From assembly GCA_015178975.1 (NCBI GenBank), contig WHVD01000001.1, positions 2,170,001-2,234,000 on the forward strand: a stretch of 64,000 nucleotides of DNA. Direction: 5' to 3'. Both the position numbers and the translations under genes were made by a program. Every line of letters starts with the position of its first letter. Positions within the stretch are counted from its first letter, which is position 1. This DNA comes from Hysterangium stoloniferum (Eukaryota; Basidiomycota; Agaricomycetes; Hysterangiales; Hysterangiaceae). Under the pieces are notes generated by a model, which saw nothing but the letters and a program-made list of their open reading frames with translations, searched no databases and had not been told where the DNA came from. This document shows, in pieces, positions 46,461-57,369 of this stretch.

Positions 46461-47515
46461 ATCTTCTCATGACACAACTGTTGCGCCTATAACCTTTACC
46501 ATCGACAGGCTACCGGCTCATCAAAGGGAAGTGAAAATCACCACCGTAACTCCGGCCCTGGATGAGTTCTACAGATTCCACACTGTAATCAGGGAGCAGA
46601 TCGGGCAGCAGATTTGCCACACTAGATTTGGTACTGATCCTCAGTGACGTCACGGTAGCGGATGAGGTATTTAATTCTTCCTGGGCGCTCCTTGCTTCTT
46701 CCCAGTTGTTCATCTCATCCCGAAGGGTGGGTGGCCTTATTTCCCCCATACGAATCCGTAGCTGACCAATTTCAATGATTGCGGCTGCAATGAAATTCAC
46801 CGGACTGCTGAACTGATCAATATAAGATTAAATAATCAAAGATTCATGTGTTTTGGCAAGTATTTAGCGAAGATGTGTAAAATCTCTTGCACGAATATTT
46901 GAAATAAATTCGGATAAGATATATTAACTTTGTTGTTTTCCATGATTTGGCCTATTCACCAATATGTTCCGTTGGGGATGCAAAAATCCTGCCACACTGA
47001 ACAACCTTGCAAGGTTTGAACGGGAAATATCTTTTGTGCGCCCCTCACACTAGTACAGCGTGCGCGGGGCACATGACGCGGGACCAAAAGTGCCTCGAAC
47101 AATGCTAACCAACAACAAACAAACCAAACACAGCGACGCGTCCCGGCAACTTAGCATTTGATCAGGAACCGGTGTTTCGGCAAAGTCTTCGCATGGGGGA
47201 AATACGGCCACCTCATTCCGAACGGCTGAGCTCATATAGAGTCGAACCGTTCTCAACAGATACTACTCCATATTGTGAGACTGTGATGGTTATTGGTTCA
47301 TGGCAAATCAAGACGCATGATTCGTTCCTTCTGTTTTTACTATCATGTATAAATATATATTATGAATCATCTTTAAGTTTGAGTTGATTCTGGGTATTTA
47401 TTAACTAGCTATTCTCACTCGGAATGTCGGAATGTACCCATGACTGCTTCGAATAGTGGGTGGGAACGGAGCAAGACGAAACGGGTCCGAAACTTAACCT
47501 TCGTGCAATGGGGAG
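46460..47515. other. Gene-poor 3' flank, near-identical to 13560-14555
   Basis: See the partner. A minus-strand frame 46510-46800 (MNFIAAAIIEIGQLRIRMG) is open here but not in the partner, so it is not supported as a gene. Confidence 0.4.
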
Positions 47516-47519
47516 GCAG

Positions 47520-48330
47520 GTCCTGATTACGGAAAACTTGAAAAAGTACATTGTCTTGTGTGTTGGTGTAGCCCAAGAACGGAGCAATGCTAGGGTCTCT
47601 TAACATGAATGATTGGACTACTTGGACAATTTAATCTGATGTATTGCATTCTTCCCACGGGTCTTGAAAATGAGGTAGCGTGGAAACTATATCAAAGTGT
47701 GATATGTTGAAAACAGTTTCTGAAATTCAAACCAGCAAAACAGAACTCGTACCTTTTGTGTCTCAAATCCCACGTGGGTCTCCCGCCTTCGTACATTTTG
47801 ACCAATACCGACTTACCGTCACTTTCAGTCTTCGCTTCACAAAGCTTGACATATTACAAATATAGTATCTCAGTCGACACGAAGATTGTAAATCGACTGA
47901 TATAAAAGATCGAACATTGGTAGTGCTCGTATTTATGTGGATGCGAACAATGAATCCCATGGCACAAAAGAGACGGTAGGACAATGGGATTGTAACAATA
48001 GAAAACGGACAAAAAGAAATATTTACGGTTCGTGGTCAAAGTGTTATTGTTGTTTGTGACATCGTGTTTATCCTCGTGTTTATTCAGGGCATGCGTAAGA
48101 CACAGTTCATAACATGACATTCCATCGCAAGGCGACCCGATCATTTCCTGCCTTTTCATCGTCATAATAATTATGGTTCGCGATGCGTAGCAGTTGCAAG
48201 TCCCTTCGATCGACCAAATACTTATTAAGACGAGCCCAAGGGCATGACCTTTGGGTGTGACAGAACGGGCGTACGCGTTCACTAAGATCGTTTCTTCCTC
48301 TGCCCGTGACTGACGAAAACGAGTCAAGTA
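47520..48330 (-). pseudogene. Partial MLKL-like copy P3 (exons 4-5), split by an insertion
   Basis: Exon 5 remains at 47525-47720 and exon 4 remains at 47750-47850 and 48115-48330. The gap is a 263-bp insertion. Upstream of exon 4 it continues into sequence from another part of the unit instead of the block used by P1, P2 and P4. Confidence 0.5.
47852..48114 (+). mobile_element. LTR-like insertion, 263 bp, TSD TGACA
   Basis: Perfect flanking repeat TGACA (47847-47851, 48115-48119; TGACAT is also possible). The uninterrupted site TTTGACA(T/C)TCCACCGC is found near 59245 and 53443. One end reads TATTACAAATATAG and the other CATAACA. A CTCAGTCGACAC stretch resembles the reverse strand of the insertion at 2211-2578, suggesting a related family. 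Confidence 0.6.
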
Positions 48331-48850
48331 TCTGTGCTAACTGACATACGGCTTTGTAGTGATAGGTCAGTTGTGCCTTCTGATCAGTTGTCTTGCCTTG
48401 TCCTTTGCCAATTGGAGCTAGTATTGTGTATCGGGTAAAACGTGAGACGTATGGATGAGATGAAACTTGTGATATGTTTGTAACCCCTTGCAAGAATGGA
48501 TATGACTTCAACTCAAGTTTCTCTGTTAAATTTCCCACTGCTACAACACGACTACCTGGTGTCGTGAGAGCAGGTCAGGATCACCGATGTTAGGTATATG
48601 TTCAGTTCAGTAATATTACTTTTTACACAATTGGAGTGGTGCAATCTGGCGAGCCAGTAGTAGCTTCTGTGTATTCAACACAAGCTAGCCTGTATAGGTC
48701 AAGTTTCATACCTAAAATTCGGCATCCAAATCTTCGACCAATAACATTTTCAAGAACAAGTCACTATTTAACGAAGAAGATGATAGAAATAACGCCATCA
48801 TTTCAAAGTGTAAGTGTACAATCCAACAAAACAGTGATATTGTTGTAAAA
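48331..48850. other. Mosaic of unit fragments; no gene
   Basis: It contains a piece of the MLKL-like 5' flank (GACATACGGCTTTGTAGTG near 48342) and of the 21446-type ORF (GATGAGATGAAACTTGTGA near 48454), then about 300 bp of unique sequence with a 70-codon frame I do not recognise. Confidence 0.35.
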
Positions 48851-49385
48851 TATAATAATTGCGTGAGGTGATTAGCCATTGATCGTGTTTCTTCAGTCAG
48901 CAATCCCATTGCATCTACCTTCTTCCTCGTCATCACGTGTAGTCCCACATAAAATTATATAATGCATTGTAGTCACATAGGCTTTGTTTTGCCTTTACTT
49001 ACGCTCCCTGTGCAAATCACAAATTCTACCGGGTCTCCACAATGTAATTTATCAACATCACTATAGAATCATTACACTGCGTTGAATATTTGGAAAGAGC
49101 TCCGCATGCAAAATGGCATGGACTCTAATGGTAACCATATATATGTTTCGCTTCGCTCGAAACCCTCGTACCCCCATATCATTCTAGACATTTATGACCA
49201 ATCTCGATAGTTAGTTGCAGGTTAGAAAATAATATCCCATCGATCCTTCTCCGATCCGAATCTTGGTGCTTTATCGTGAGATGTTTATTATTATGTTCAC
49301 AGCAAACATATATGTATCGTATGCATGCATGTATGCGTGTAGTTACTTGCCATATAACGGACATCCCATATCCTCCATCATATTT
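48850..49385. other. Unassigned conserved block (copy)
   Basis: It matches 15130-15690. On the minus strand one frame reads SDVDKLHCGDPVEFVICTGS before a GTAAGT donor. See the 15119 entry. Confidence 0.35.
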
Positions 49386-49387
49386 AT

Positions 49388-51440
49388 CTACTCCGCAGAG
49401 GGTTCAGGCTCACTGTGACTTGCCGCCGCAACTTTCGACCGCAGCAAAGGGTTATTATATTTGTAATGACAAAGGAAAGAGCGAACGATGGTGTCTAATA
49501 TCATCAAGACACCCGGAACCTCCATATGTCCTATCGACCACAACAACCGCCTTCCCGGTGCAAATAATGCCTTCTGACAAGGACCGGTAGGGAATGGCTG
49601 CGACCGGGGCAGTATTGAATATTGGGAGAGATGGGGCTTTCGAACGGGAGAGGCCGGAGTTAAGCCAGGCAATGCAGGACGAGAAGAGCTGTTGGGTGCA
49701 GGTACAGGCCTGGGTGAGAAAGGATAGGGGATAGTATATGTGGAAAGCTGGAAGTGTGGATATTGATTGGAGGGTGGATGCCATGTCGCCACTGTTTCCC
49801 AGATCTCTGAGTCCTGTCATTCCTTGAGAGAAGACAGGCTCGAACCCATTGGGTGAGTATGACGTACCTCAGGATGCCTCGAATCTTCAAGGAATGGCCT
49901 CCCTCCTTGTTCATGACACGGGTTTGAAGGGAGAATAACCACCGCTGACCACGTTTTGTAGGCACCCACCTCACGTGCAGAACATTTGTCGCATATACAA
50001 CAAAGATGTCAGGAAAGCCACAACACGTGCACGTCTGGAAACACATCCACGACCTGGTCGGTATTAGCCTATGGTACTGAGACGACACTATGAAAGACTC
50101 ACGTCTGTGGTGGAACCCCTGCCTCGCACCGCAGGCAGGAATACTCATCCTGTCCCCTACGCGCACACGAAGCTTCCCCCGCGTATACAACACCTCTCTA
50201 AAGCCGGGGTTGGATACCCACGCTCAAATCATCATGCTCATCTACAAGCTAGCGCGCACACCCTTGCACTACATACACAGCGACTCTTGTTCCACCGCAA
50301 AGCAGAGGATGACAGTAGACTCCGGCTCCGGCTCCGGGACGTGTTTTTAACTTGCTGACGTAGGACTTGAGAAGAATATATATGCGAAGAACTCTTGCAC
50401 GTCTTGCTGTTTCGTCATCGATATTTCCTCGTGGACTCTTCCGATGAGGGATTTGAACATGGTGGGTTTGGAAGGGTTCTTGGGATACGGGCAGTGGCGT
50501 CGGGGATGGACGAGGTGATCATCGTCGATGGCATTGGTTCCATGAGCTCACCAGCACTTCGACGAGGGTAGGGACACCGGAGGTGTGAGACGGGAAATGG
50601 CTGCGAGGGTGGGATAACCAGCCTGAACGGATTCGGTCCGCGATGTTGCGCATCTGAAAGTCAAAACAGGATATGGGGAGCTCTTCGGTGCAGGAACAGG
50701 CGCGGGTGAGAAAGGATCAGGGATGGTATGTGCGGAAGGCTGGAAGTGTGAGTAAAGATGCCGATGCCATGTAGCAGCTGTTTCCGAGATTGCGAAGTCC
50801 CGTCAGTCTTGCAGGGGAGACAGGCTCGAAAAAATTACACAAGTATGACGGACCTCAGGATGATTCGACTCGTCAAGAAATGACCTCGTTCCTTGTCCAT
50901 GACAAGCCCAATATCTCACTGTCGGCAAACACTCAATAATTGTCCTTCTCCGTGTCCTCGACAGTAGCAAGGTTCTTAAGCGGCGGTCCGCGACTGTTCT
51001 ATCACCAACGCCACCAACTCAATCATCAAAACTTCCCAGCTCATACTCAGCTGCTCACAGAAGAAAATAAACAACCTACTCACTCGTTTTGGGTTCGGTT
51101 CCAACATGCTCTTCACATACACGGATACCCAAGCATCCCACAATGCAACTGCACATGCATCCGGGTCACATTGCCCCCCACACACTCTCTATCCAAGCAC
51201 GGGAGGCACACGTCGATGCCTTCAAGGAGATCCTATTAGATCGCGTGGTTGGGGCGTAAGCATAATAAGTGAAATCTGATTTCCATTGGAAGAACGGAGG
51301 ACATACTTCTTTGTCAAAGCATTGTGGTGTTTCTTCTCTCTGAAAAGAGTCTGAAAGACGGGGACCGGGAAGACTAGAAAGTCTGGGAGGAAGAATGAGC
51401 GCAAGACGCAGGACTCCAGCACACGTTACGCGATGTCACA
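49388..51440 (-). pseudogene. Ubp14/USP5-like deubiquitinase relic U5
   Basis: The clearest copy. GIDVCLPCLDREC (about 51185-51230), then EPPLKNLATVED in another frame; Cys box LTGLRNLGNSCYMAS (about 50765-50812); QQD region (about 50390-50440); FPDIFVVYATN and HVRWVPTK (about 49965-50010); second Cys-box-like TGLRDLGNSGDMAS with Cys to Gly (about 49778-49820); UBA-like segment with CQKALFA (about 49555-49600). The order matches Ubp14/USP5 (zinc finger, Cys box, catalytic middle, UBA). The His box is missing downstream. Several frame changes show it is a pseudogene. Confidence 0.65.
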
Positions 51441-51586
51441 CAGTTACGGCGAAAAACTACTTTTTTTGTAATTATTTTTGAAAATTAACATTCACGTATT
51501 CTTACATCCTTTGTTCACAATTTGATTATGGGCAGAGCTCCAGAGCTCCAGTAAATAAAGGGCTTTTATATTACAAAATGATATAG

Positions 51587-54321
51587 CTAGACTTGACGGG
51601 AAAATGTTCGCTAGGTTTGATCGTGTCCGAGTTTAATCCTCCTCCCATATGCACCTAGGTAGCTGAAAATAACGTATCCACCTTGTTCAAGACGTTAATG
51701 CTATTAAATAAGGACAACATCGACGCTTACGAGTCTCGCTCAAATACCGTGTCCGGCCACACAGGGTCATTTATCCAACTGGGCTCCGCATCATAAGAAG
51801 CGCGCAACTGCACATCTAGGACAGCCCCCCCCGAGGGGCTAGAAGTATGACGTGGAGAAGTAGGCTCAAACAGGAATATGGTACGCGGTTCCACTTCTCC
51901 GGAGTGACTAGATTACTCTGTCAGGCTCGGACATTGATGAAGGGGGAAATGAAACTTACAAATTCTGAGGCATTTCCACAACTACTCTTGTCTCCAAGTA
52001 TATTACTATTGTCACAATGGGTTCAATATCATTTCCAAAAGACTTTTGTACTTACTGATCATCAATTCATGTGGAGGGATACCCTTGATCCCATTCTCCT
52101 CTATGTAAAGCGGTGCGTATGCTCTCTCCATGCTTTCTGCCCTTCAGACGACGGGAAACCTCCGACATTGACAATGGGCCGGCAGAACTCTTCGATGGTG
52201 CCTTCGCCAATATCATAGGTATATCTACGCGGCAGAAAACTGAGCAACGATCGGGTCAGTGTGCTAGCTCGAAAAATACCTCCTCATTGGTTTTCCACCT
52301 CGTATTGTTACACTCTCACCCTCGTCTAAATATCTAAACTCTCGCTTGTTGAGATCAACACCAACCCCGACGAAGGGTTCTATACCGACGGTTTCATAGA
52401 ACCACTCATGTAGATTCCCACATACTACAAAACCCCCTGTAACTTTATCCCGATAGCCCACGTCCCACAAAGCGATGGACCCCAGATCTCCATCCTCGAT
52501 GTCGCCCGTGATTGGTTGCAGAAACCCGAAGTCCAGTATTTGATTGGCCAATTGATGAATGGTGTGCGAGCTTCGAAGTTGTTCATCCATTAAAGCGGTG
52601 CCGAGATACCATGACTCCACTTTGGACGCGAATAAGCTTACGATGGTCTCGGGTGATGATGGATTGATCCTAGAGTCACCGGGATACCATCTCCCATAGT
52701 ACCCTGGGGCACGGTTGAGCAGTGTTCCGGTGTACACAAGCTTCAGATGACGGCGATTGGCAGGACTGTGTGTGACAGTGACAATTGAATCACCGGGAAG
52801 ATAAAACTGAATAGACAAAGTTATAATTGACGTCTGATGTCAGTCGAATTAACGAACAAGCCAGTCAATTTCAATGTCATTGTTTGAACAGAAATCCCCT
52901 AATTCCTAATGTCACATTGTCACATCAGCATTTGTGGGAGAGAATCCAAGCACGTCACATTGAAAGAATCCCTCTAAAATATATCGCGTTAGCTTGTAAA
53001 TATCGCGAGTAATTTCATTCACCATCTCCCATAGTCCCAAAATGGTTTCTCTCACATCGGATGCTCTAGTGCGTTCGAGCCATTTGCATGCGTCCTCAGA
53101 TTCAGGGCCCGGATTACGGAAAACTTGGAAAAGTACATTGTCTCGTGCGTTACTGTAGCCCAAGAACTCAGCAATGCTAGGGTCCCTGAACATGAGTGTG
53201 ATTGGACTACTTGGGTTATTTAGTTTGATGCATTCTTACCACACGTCTTGATAGGAAGTGAGGTCGTGTTGAAACTATATCAAAAGTGGGATACGTTGCA
53301 AATAGTGTCGGAAACCCAAACCAGCCAAAGCAGAACTCGTACCTCTTTGCGTCTCAAATCCCACGTGGGTCTCCCGCCTTCGTATATTTTAACCAATACC
53401 GACTTACTGTCACTTTCAGTCTTCGCCTCACAAAGTTTGACACTCCACCGCAAGGCGACTCGATGATTTCCTGCCTTTTCATCATCATAATGATTATGGT
53501 TCGCGATCGATATGGTCCGTAACACTTGGAAATTCCTTCTATGAACCAAACACTATATAATTACCTATAAGTCCACGGGCATGATCTTTGACATGACAAA
53601 ACGAGCGTACGTGTTCACTAATATCGTTTCTTCCTCTGACCGTGACCGATGAAAACGAATCAAGGATACCGCGTAATTGACGTATGATATAGTCCATTCT
53701 GGTATCATCGACGGCTACGAGTTGAGCGACGGCTAATGAAGTATCCAGCAAAATGCACATCTAAGAGCCAATATATAACGAACGACTCTGAGTGTCACTT
53801 TCAGCACGTACCATTGCCTCTTTCTCCGCTTCTTCCAATCGCCTTTGCAGTCTGGTGATAGACCTATCTCGTTGTCGCATCCAAGACACGACGTGTGCTT
53901 TAAGACCTTTTCTTGGTGTGTATGACCTTGCAAGCGCAAGAACATCCTCAAGTGCACTGAAAACAATCGATTTATTAGTCAAGTACGGTTACCCAGTGAG
54001 TCGCAAGTTCTCACTTCTGATACTCGTCTAATATAGTTTTGAAATCGTCCGGGATGTCCTCCCACTTCCCCCTCAGCTGATCGTGGAAAGCGACGAGGCG
54101 ACGTCCAGTGGTCCGGACAAGGGTATTCAATCTCTCGTTTTGCTCCCCGCTTGCCTGGTGATAGTGAATCATGATCTACATCAGCTCTTAAACTGGTGTT
54201 GATGCAGACGACCTACCTTTATAACGTTCATAATCTCCAAAACAAGGGTCGCTGCACTCTTTAAACCAGGTACTGGAACGGCATCGCCAGCGACTTTGAC
54301 AACAATAGCTGCAATGTCCAT
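51587..54321 (-). pseudogene. MLKL-like copy 6
   Basis: First exon about 54217-54321 with ACCATGG start context as in copy 1; coiled segment about 53790-53960; C-terminal domain 52264-52818. It carries the shared exon 4 stop and the small exon 5 deletion found in copy 5. Its 5' end and upstream flank are nearly identical to copy 1, while its 3' half resembles copies 3 and 5: a mosaic. Confidence 0.6.
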
Positions 54322-55140
54322 GGTCGATGGTCGATGATCTTAGTAGATGGTGAGGGATAGTCGCTCTTTGGCACGAGGCGCTGTATTTACTGTTGGCTGT
54401 GCCCTGGGATGGAGCGCCGGGTCAGTAGGGGAAATGCAGTCAGTGTTCATCCAATAGCGACACACATATATTCAAAGGCCGTAATTATGGTGTGGACTTT
54501 GTGCGTAGTAGAACTTCTGGAATTCTAATGGATTAGATAGATAACTCGTCATTGAACAAAAACCGCACGATTTTTTCAATTGTTTGTCGAATAAAATGAA
54601 AGTACCATAATGTGCTAACGAACATATGGCGTTGTAGCGATAGGTCAGTTGTGCCTTGTCTAATATAGAATAAAGATGTATAAGACGGCGTCGTAATAAA
54701 ATCGATTGGAAAAAGTAGTCTATGATTGAGATTTGCTTTTCGGGCTTTATTTGTTGGAATTTGCGGTGCTGCTATCCAAGCACTCGCTCGTCGTCACCTT
54801 TGTCTCACCAATCATGTATGATATAGCTATTTTTTATTCCAATTCTGCTAAATTACACGATGTGCGTTATGCCAAAAAAAAATGCATAAAATATATCAGT
54901 GCCGCAAAATGCGCCAAGTGTGCCCTTCTGGGGTGGCGCGGAACGATGGCACGCGAGCTCGTTGTCGCTGATGACGAGCGCGTTAGCATGGCATGGGAGG
55001 ACGTTGCCGAAGGCAGCGCCGCGATGACGGGTTGGCGATGTGGCCGGGAAGTGGCACCCGGCCTCGAGACTGGAGCAGGGTATTAGTGAAAAGTAAGTAA
55101 CATTTTGTTGTCTCTGTTGTATTGGTTTTCTTACCTGGAG
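54322..55140. other. 5' flank of MLKL-like copy 6 and conserved unit block; no gene
   Basis: Nearly identical to 6008-6840. See that entry. Confidence 0.35.
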
Positions 55141-55142
55141 CG

Positions 55143-55940
55143 TCCCATTCTCGCAGAATTAGCGGTGGAAGAGGCCTCACTACACATTGCATCAAGTCAT
55201 TCTACTATGTCGGGTGGGTTTCTCTCATTAATATAAGATCAATGTCATTTAGTTATTACTGTAAGTTACACCAACTTAAAAAAAAAAAAGGTTTATGCCG
55301 TTTATCGACGGAACAACAAGTCGCTTATAGTACTAGCAATGGCATTAGCAACTAGCGGTACTTGCAAGTTTGCTCGTGATGGGCCTTCATATGCCATTCG
55401 GTGAGTTCTTATATATTTCCAACCTGTTGTTAATATGGATTAGGGTCAGAACCGCCTTTCGAACTCAACGCTTGATTTCTGTTGATGGAATGCCACCACA
55501 GTCTGCGTTTGCAGTGCTGCCATTGCTGATCTACGAAACAATTCTTTGCTTCCTCATGTTATGGGAGGTCATTCAGAATTACCGAGATGGATATGGACCT
55601 CTATTTTTGTGAGGAATGGTACATGACAGGTAAGCACAGCGTCCCAAGTCTCCTTGAAAGCATGGGCTTAAAAACCAGCTGTCCAGTCTCATTTACTTCG
55701 GTGGGAATGTCCGTCGCGTTTGTTCGGGGTCACATTTCTCATTTTGTACACTTTTTAACAGAATTTTTTCAGTATCTTCACCGTTCTCTGTATTGACTTC
55801 ACCCTCTACCGTCCCCCCTGGGGTATGTTCATCATATCGTAAGTTAAACCACTTTTGCTTATTCATGCTCGAGGCGAGAATATGTATCGAGACGAGAATA
55901 TACCATACCATGGAATGAGCTGAAGTGTCGAAATCTTCTC
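55143..55940 (+). pseudogene. Seven-helix (DUF6533-type) membrane protein relic T5
   Basis: CIKSFYYVGW (about 55187), VYAVY-type motif (about 55292), helix and donor near 55400, DGMPPQSAFAVLPLL and IYETILCFLMLWE (about 55480-55570), a stop just before GMVHDR (about 55610), and FTVLC-like part (about 55775). The first part is nearly identical to T1, but this copy keeps the following exons. Confidence 0.5.
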
Positions 55941-56290
55941 ATGACACAGTTGTTACCTATAGCCTTTTACCCGATCGACAGGCTATCAGCTCATCAAAGA
56001 GAAGTGAAAATCACCACTGTAACTCCGCCCCTGGATGAGTTCTACAGATTCCACACTGTAATCGGGGAGCAGATCGGGCAGTCGATTTGCCACACTAGAT
56101 TCGGTACTGATTCTCAGTGACGTCAGGGTAACGGATGAGGTAGTTAATTCTTCCCGAGCGCTCCTTGCTTCTTCCCCAGTCGTTCATCTCATTCCGAAGA
56201 GTGGCCTTATTTCCCCCATACGAGTGCATAGCCGACCAATTCCAGTGATTGCCGCTACAATGAAATTGACCGGACTGCTGACACATCAGG
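55940..56290. other. 3' flank of T5
   Basis: Copy of the flank at 13590-13900 and 62270-62580. No gene. Confidence 0.35.
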
Positions 56291-56560
56291 AGTTACAACA
56301 TTTAAGGCGGTACTAAAATATTATCTAAACCTGTTTACAAAACTTTAAGTCCTAAAATGGATTTGAACTCAGTTATTACTTCAATTTTAGATGTGATCTG
56401 AACTTGTTGTTTAGGACACATTTTTACCAGAGTTTTTATTCTAAGTCCAGACAAATGTTTACCCCTTATAAAAACCTCAAGTCTGAACATAGGTTTAAAA
56501 ATAAAATAAAACCCTAAATTTTGTAATGACCTTAAACTAATTGCTTGCATCACCCGCCCA
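56291..56560. other. Unique AT-rich insertion-like segment
   Basis: About 270 bp without a partner in the window, AT-rich, with repeated TTTAAAAATAAAATAAAA-like ends. No target duplication could be identified because both flanks are rearranged. Confidence 0.3.
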
Positions 56561-56640
56561 GTGTTTAGCGTGTTGACGCAGGACTTTAAGAATATATATG
56601 CACAGAACTCTTGCGACTCTTGCTGTTTCGTCATCGAGAA
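56561..56640 (-). pseudogene. Ubp14-like fragment (QQD region), relic U6 part 1
   Basis: The minus strand reads TKQQESQEFCAYIFLKSC, matching the QQDAQEFFAYI region of the other relics. Both sides are rearranged. Confidence 0.5.
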
Positions 56641-57025
56641 TTACTGAGTAACCGTACCTGACGAATAAAAAAATTTTTTTTTCAGTGCACTTGAGGATGT
56701 TCTTGCGCTTGCAAGGTCATACAAACCAAGTCAAGGTCTTAAATCACACGTGTCTTGGATGCGACAACGCGACAAGTCTATCGGCAAACTGGAAAGGCGA
56801 TTGGAAGAAGCGGAGAAAGAGGCCATGGTGCGTACTGAAAGTGACACTCAGAGTCGTTCGTTACATATTGGCTCTTAGATGTGCATTTTGCTGGATACTT
56901 CATTAGCCGTCGCTCAACTCGTAGCCGTCGATGATACCAGAATGGACGATACCATCCCCGATTCGTTTTCGTCGGCCACGGTCAGAGGAAGAAACGATAT
57001 TAGTGAACATGTACGCCCGTTCTTC
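56641..57025 (+). pseudogene. Inverted fragment of MLKL-like exons 3-4
   Basis: The plus strand carries the coiled segment (GKLERRLEEAEKEAM frame) and the start of exon 4 (DDTRMDDTIPDSF). It is the exact inverse of 59415-60060 in copy 7, including the odd A/T run in the intron, but without the 272-bp insertion there. It lies inside the broken Ubp14-like relic. Confidence 0.7.
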
Positions 57026-57245
57026 GCGTGGTTGGGGCGTAAGCATAATAAGTGAAATCTGATTTCCATTGGAAGAACGGAGGACATACTTCTTTGTCAA
57101 AGCATTGTAGTGTTTCTTCTCTTTGAAATTATTTTGAAAGACGAGGGGTGGGAAGGCGAACAAGTCTAGGAGGAAGAATGAGCGCAAGACGCAGGACTCC
57201 AGCACACGTTACGCGATGTCACACAGTTACGGCGAAGAAGTACTT
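57025..57245 (-). pseudogene. Ubp14-like 5' fragment, relic U6 part 2
   Basis: It matches 51235-51465, the 5' part of relic U5 (GCGTGGTTGGGGCGTAAGC onward). The middle of the gene is replaced by the inverted MLKL-like fragment. Confidence 0.5.
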
Positions 57246-57369
57246 TTTTTGTAATTATTTTTGAAAATTAACATTCACGTATTCTTACATCTTCTGTTCA
57301 CAATTGAATTATGGGCAGAGCTCCAGAGCTCCAGCAAATAAAGGGTTTTTATATCACAAAATGATATAG

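Noticed and set aside
46510-46800. 96-codon minus-strand ORF with a charged body
   Set aside because: The near-identical partner at 13620-13910 does not keep the frame, so no selection is visible.
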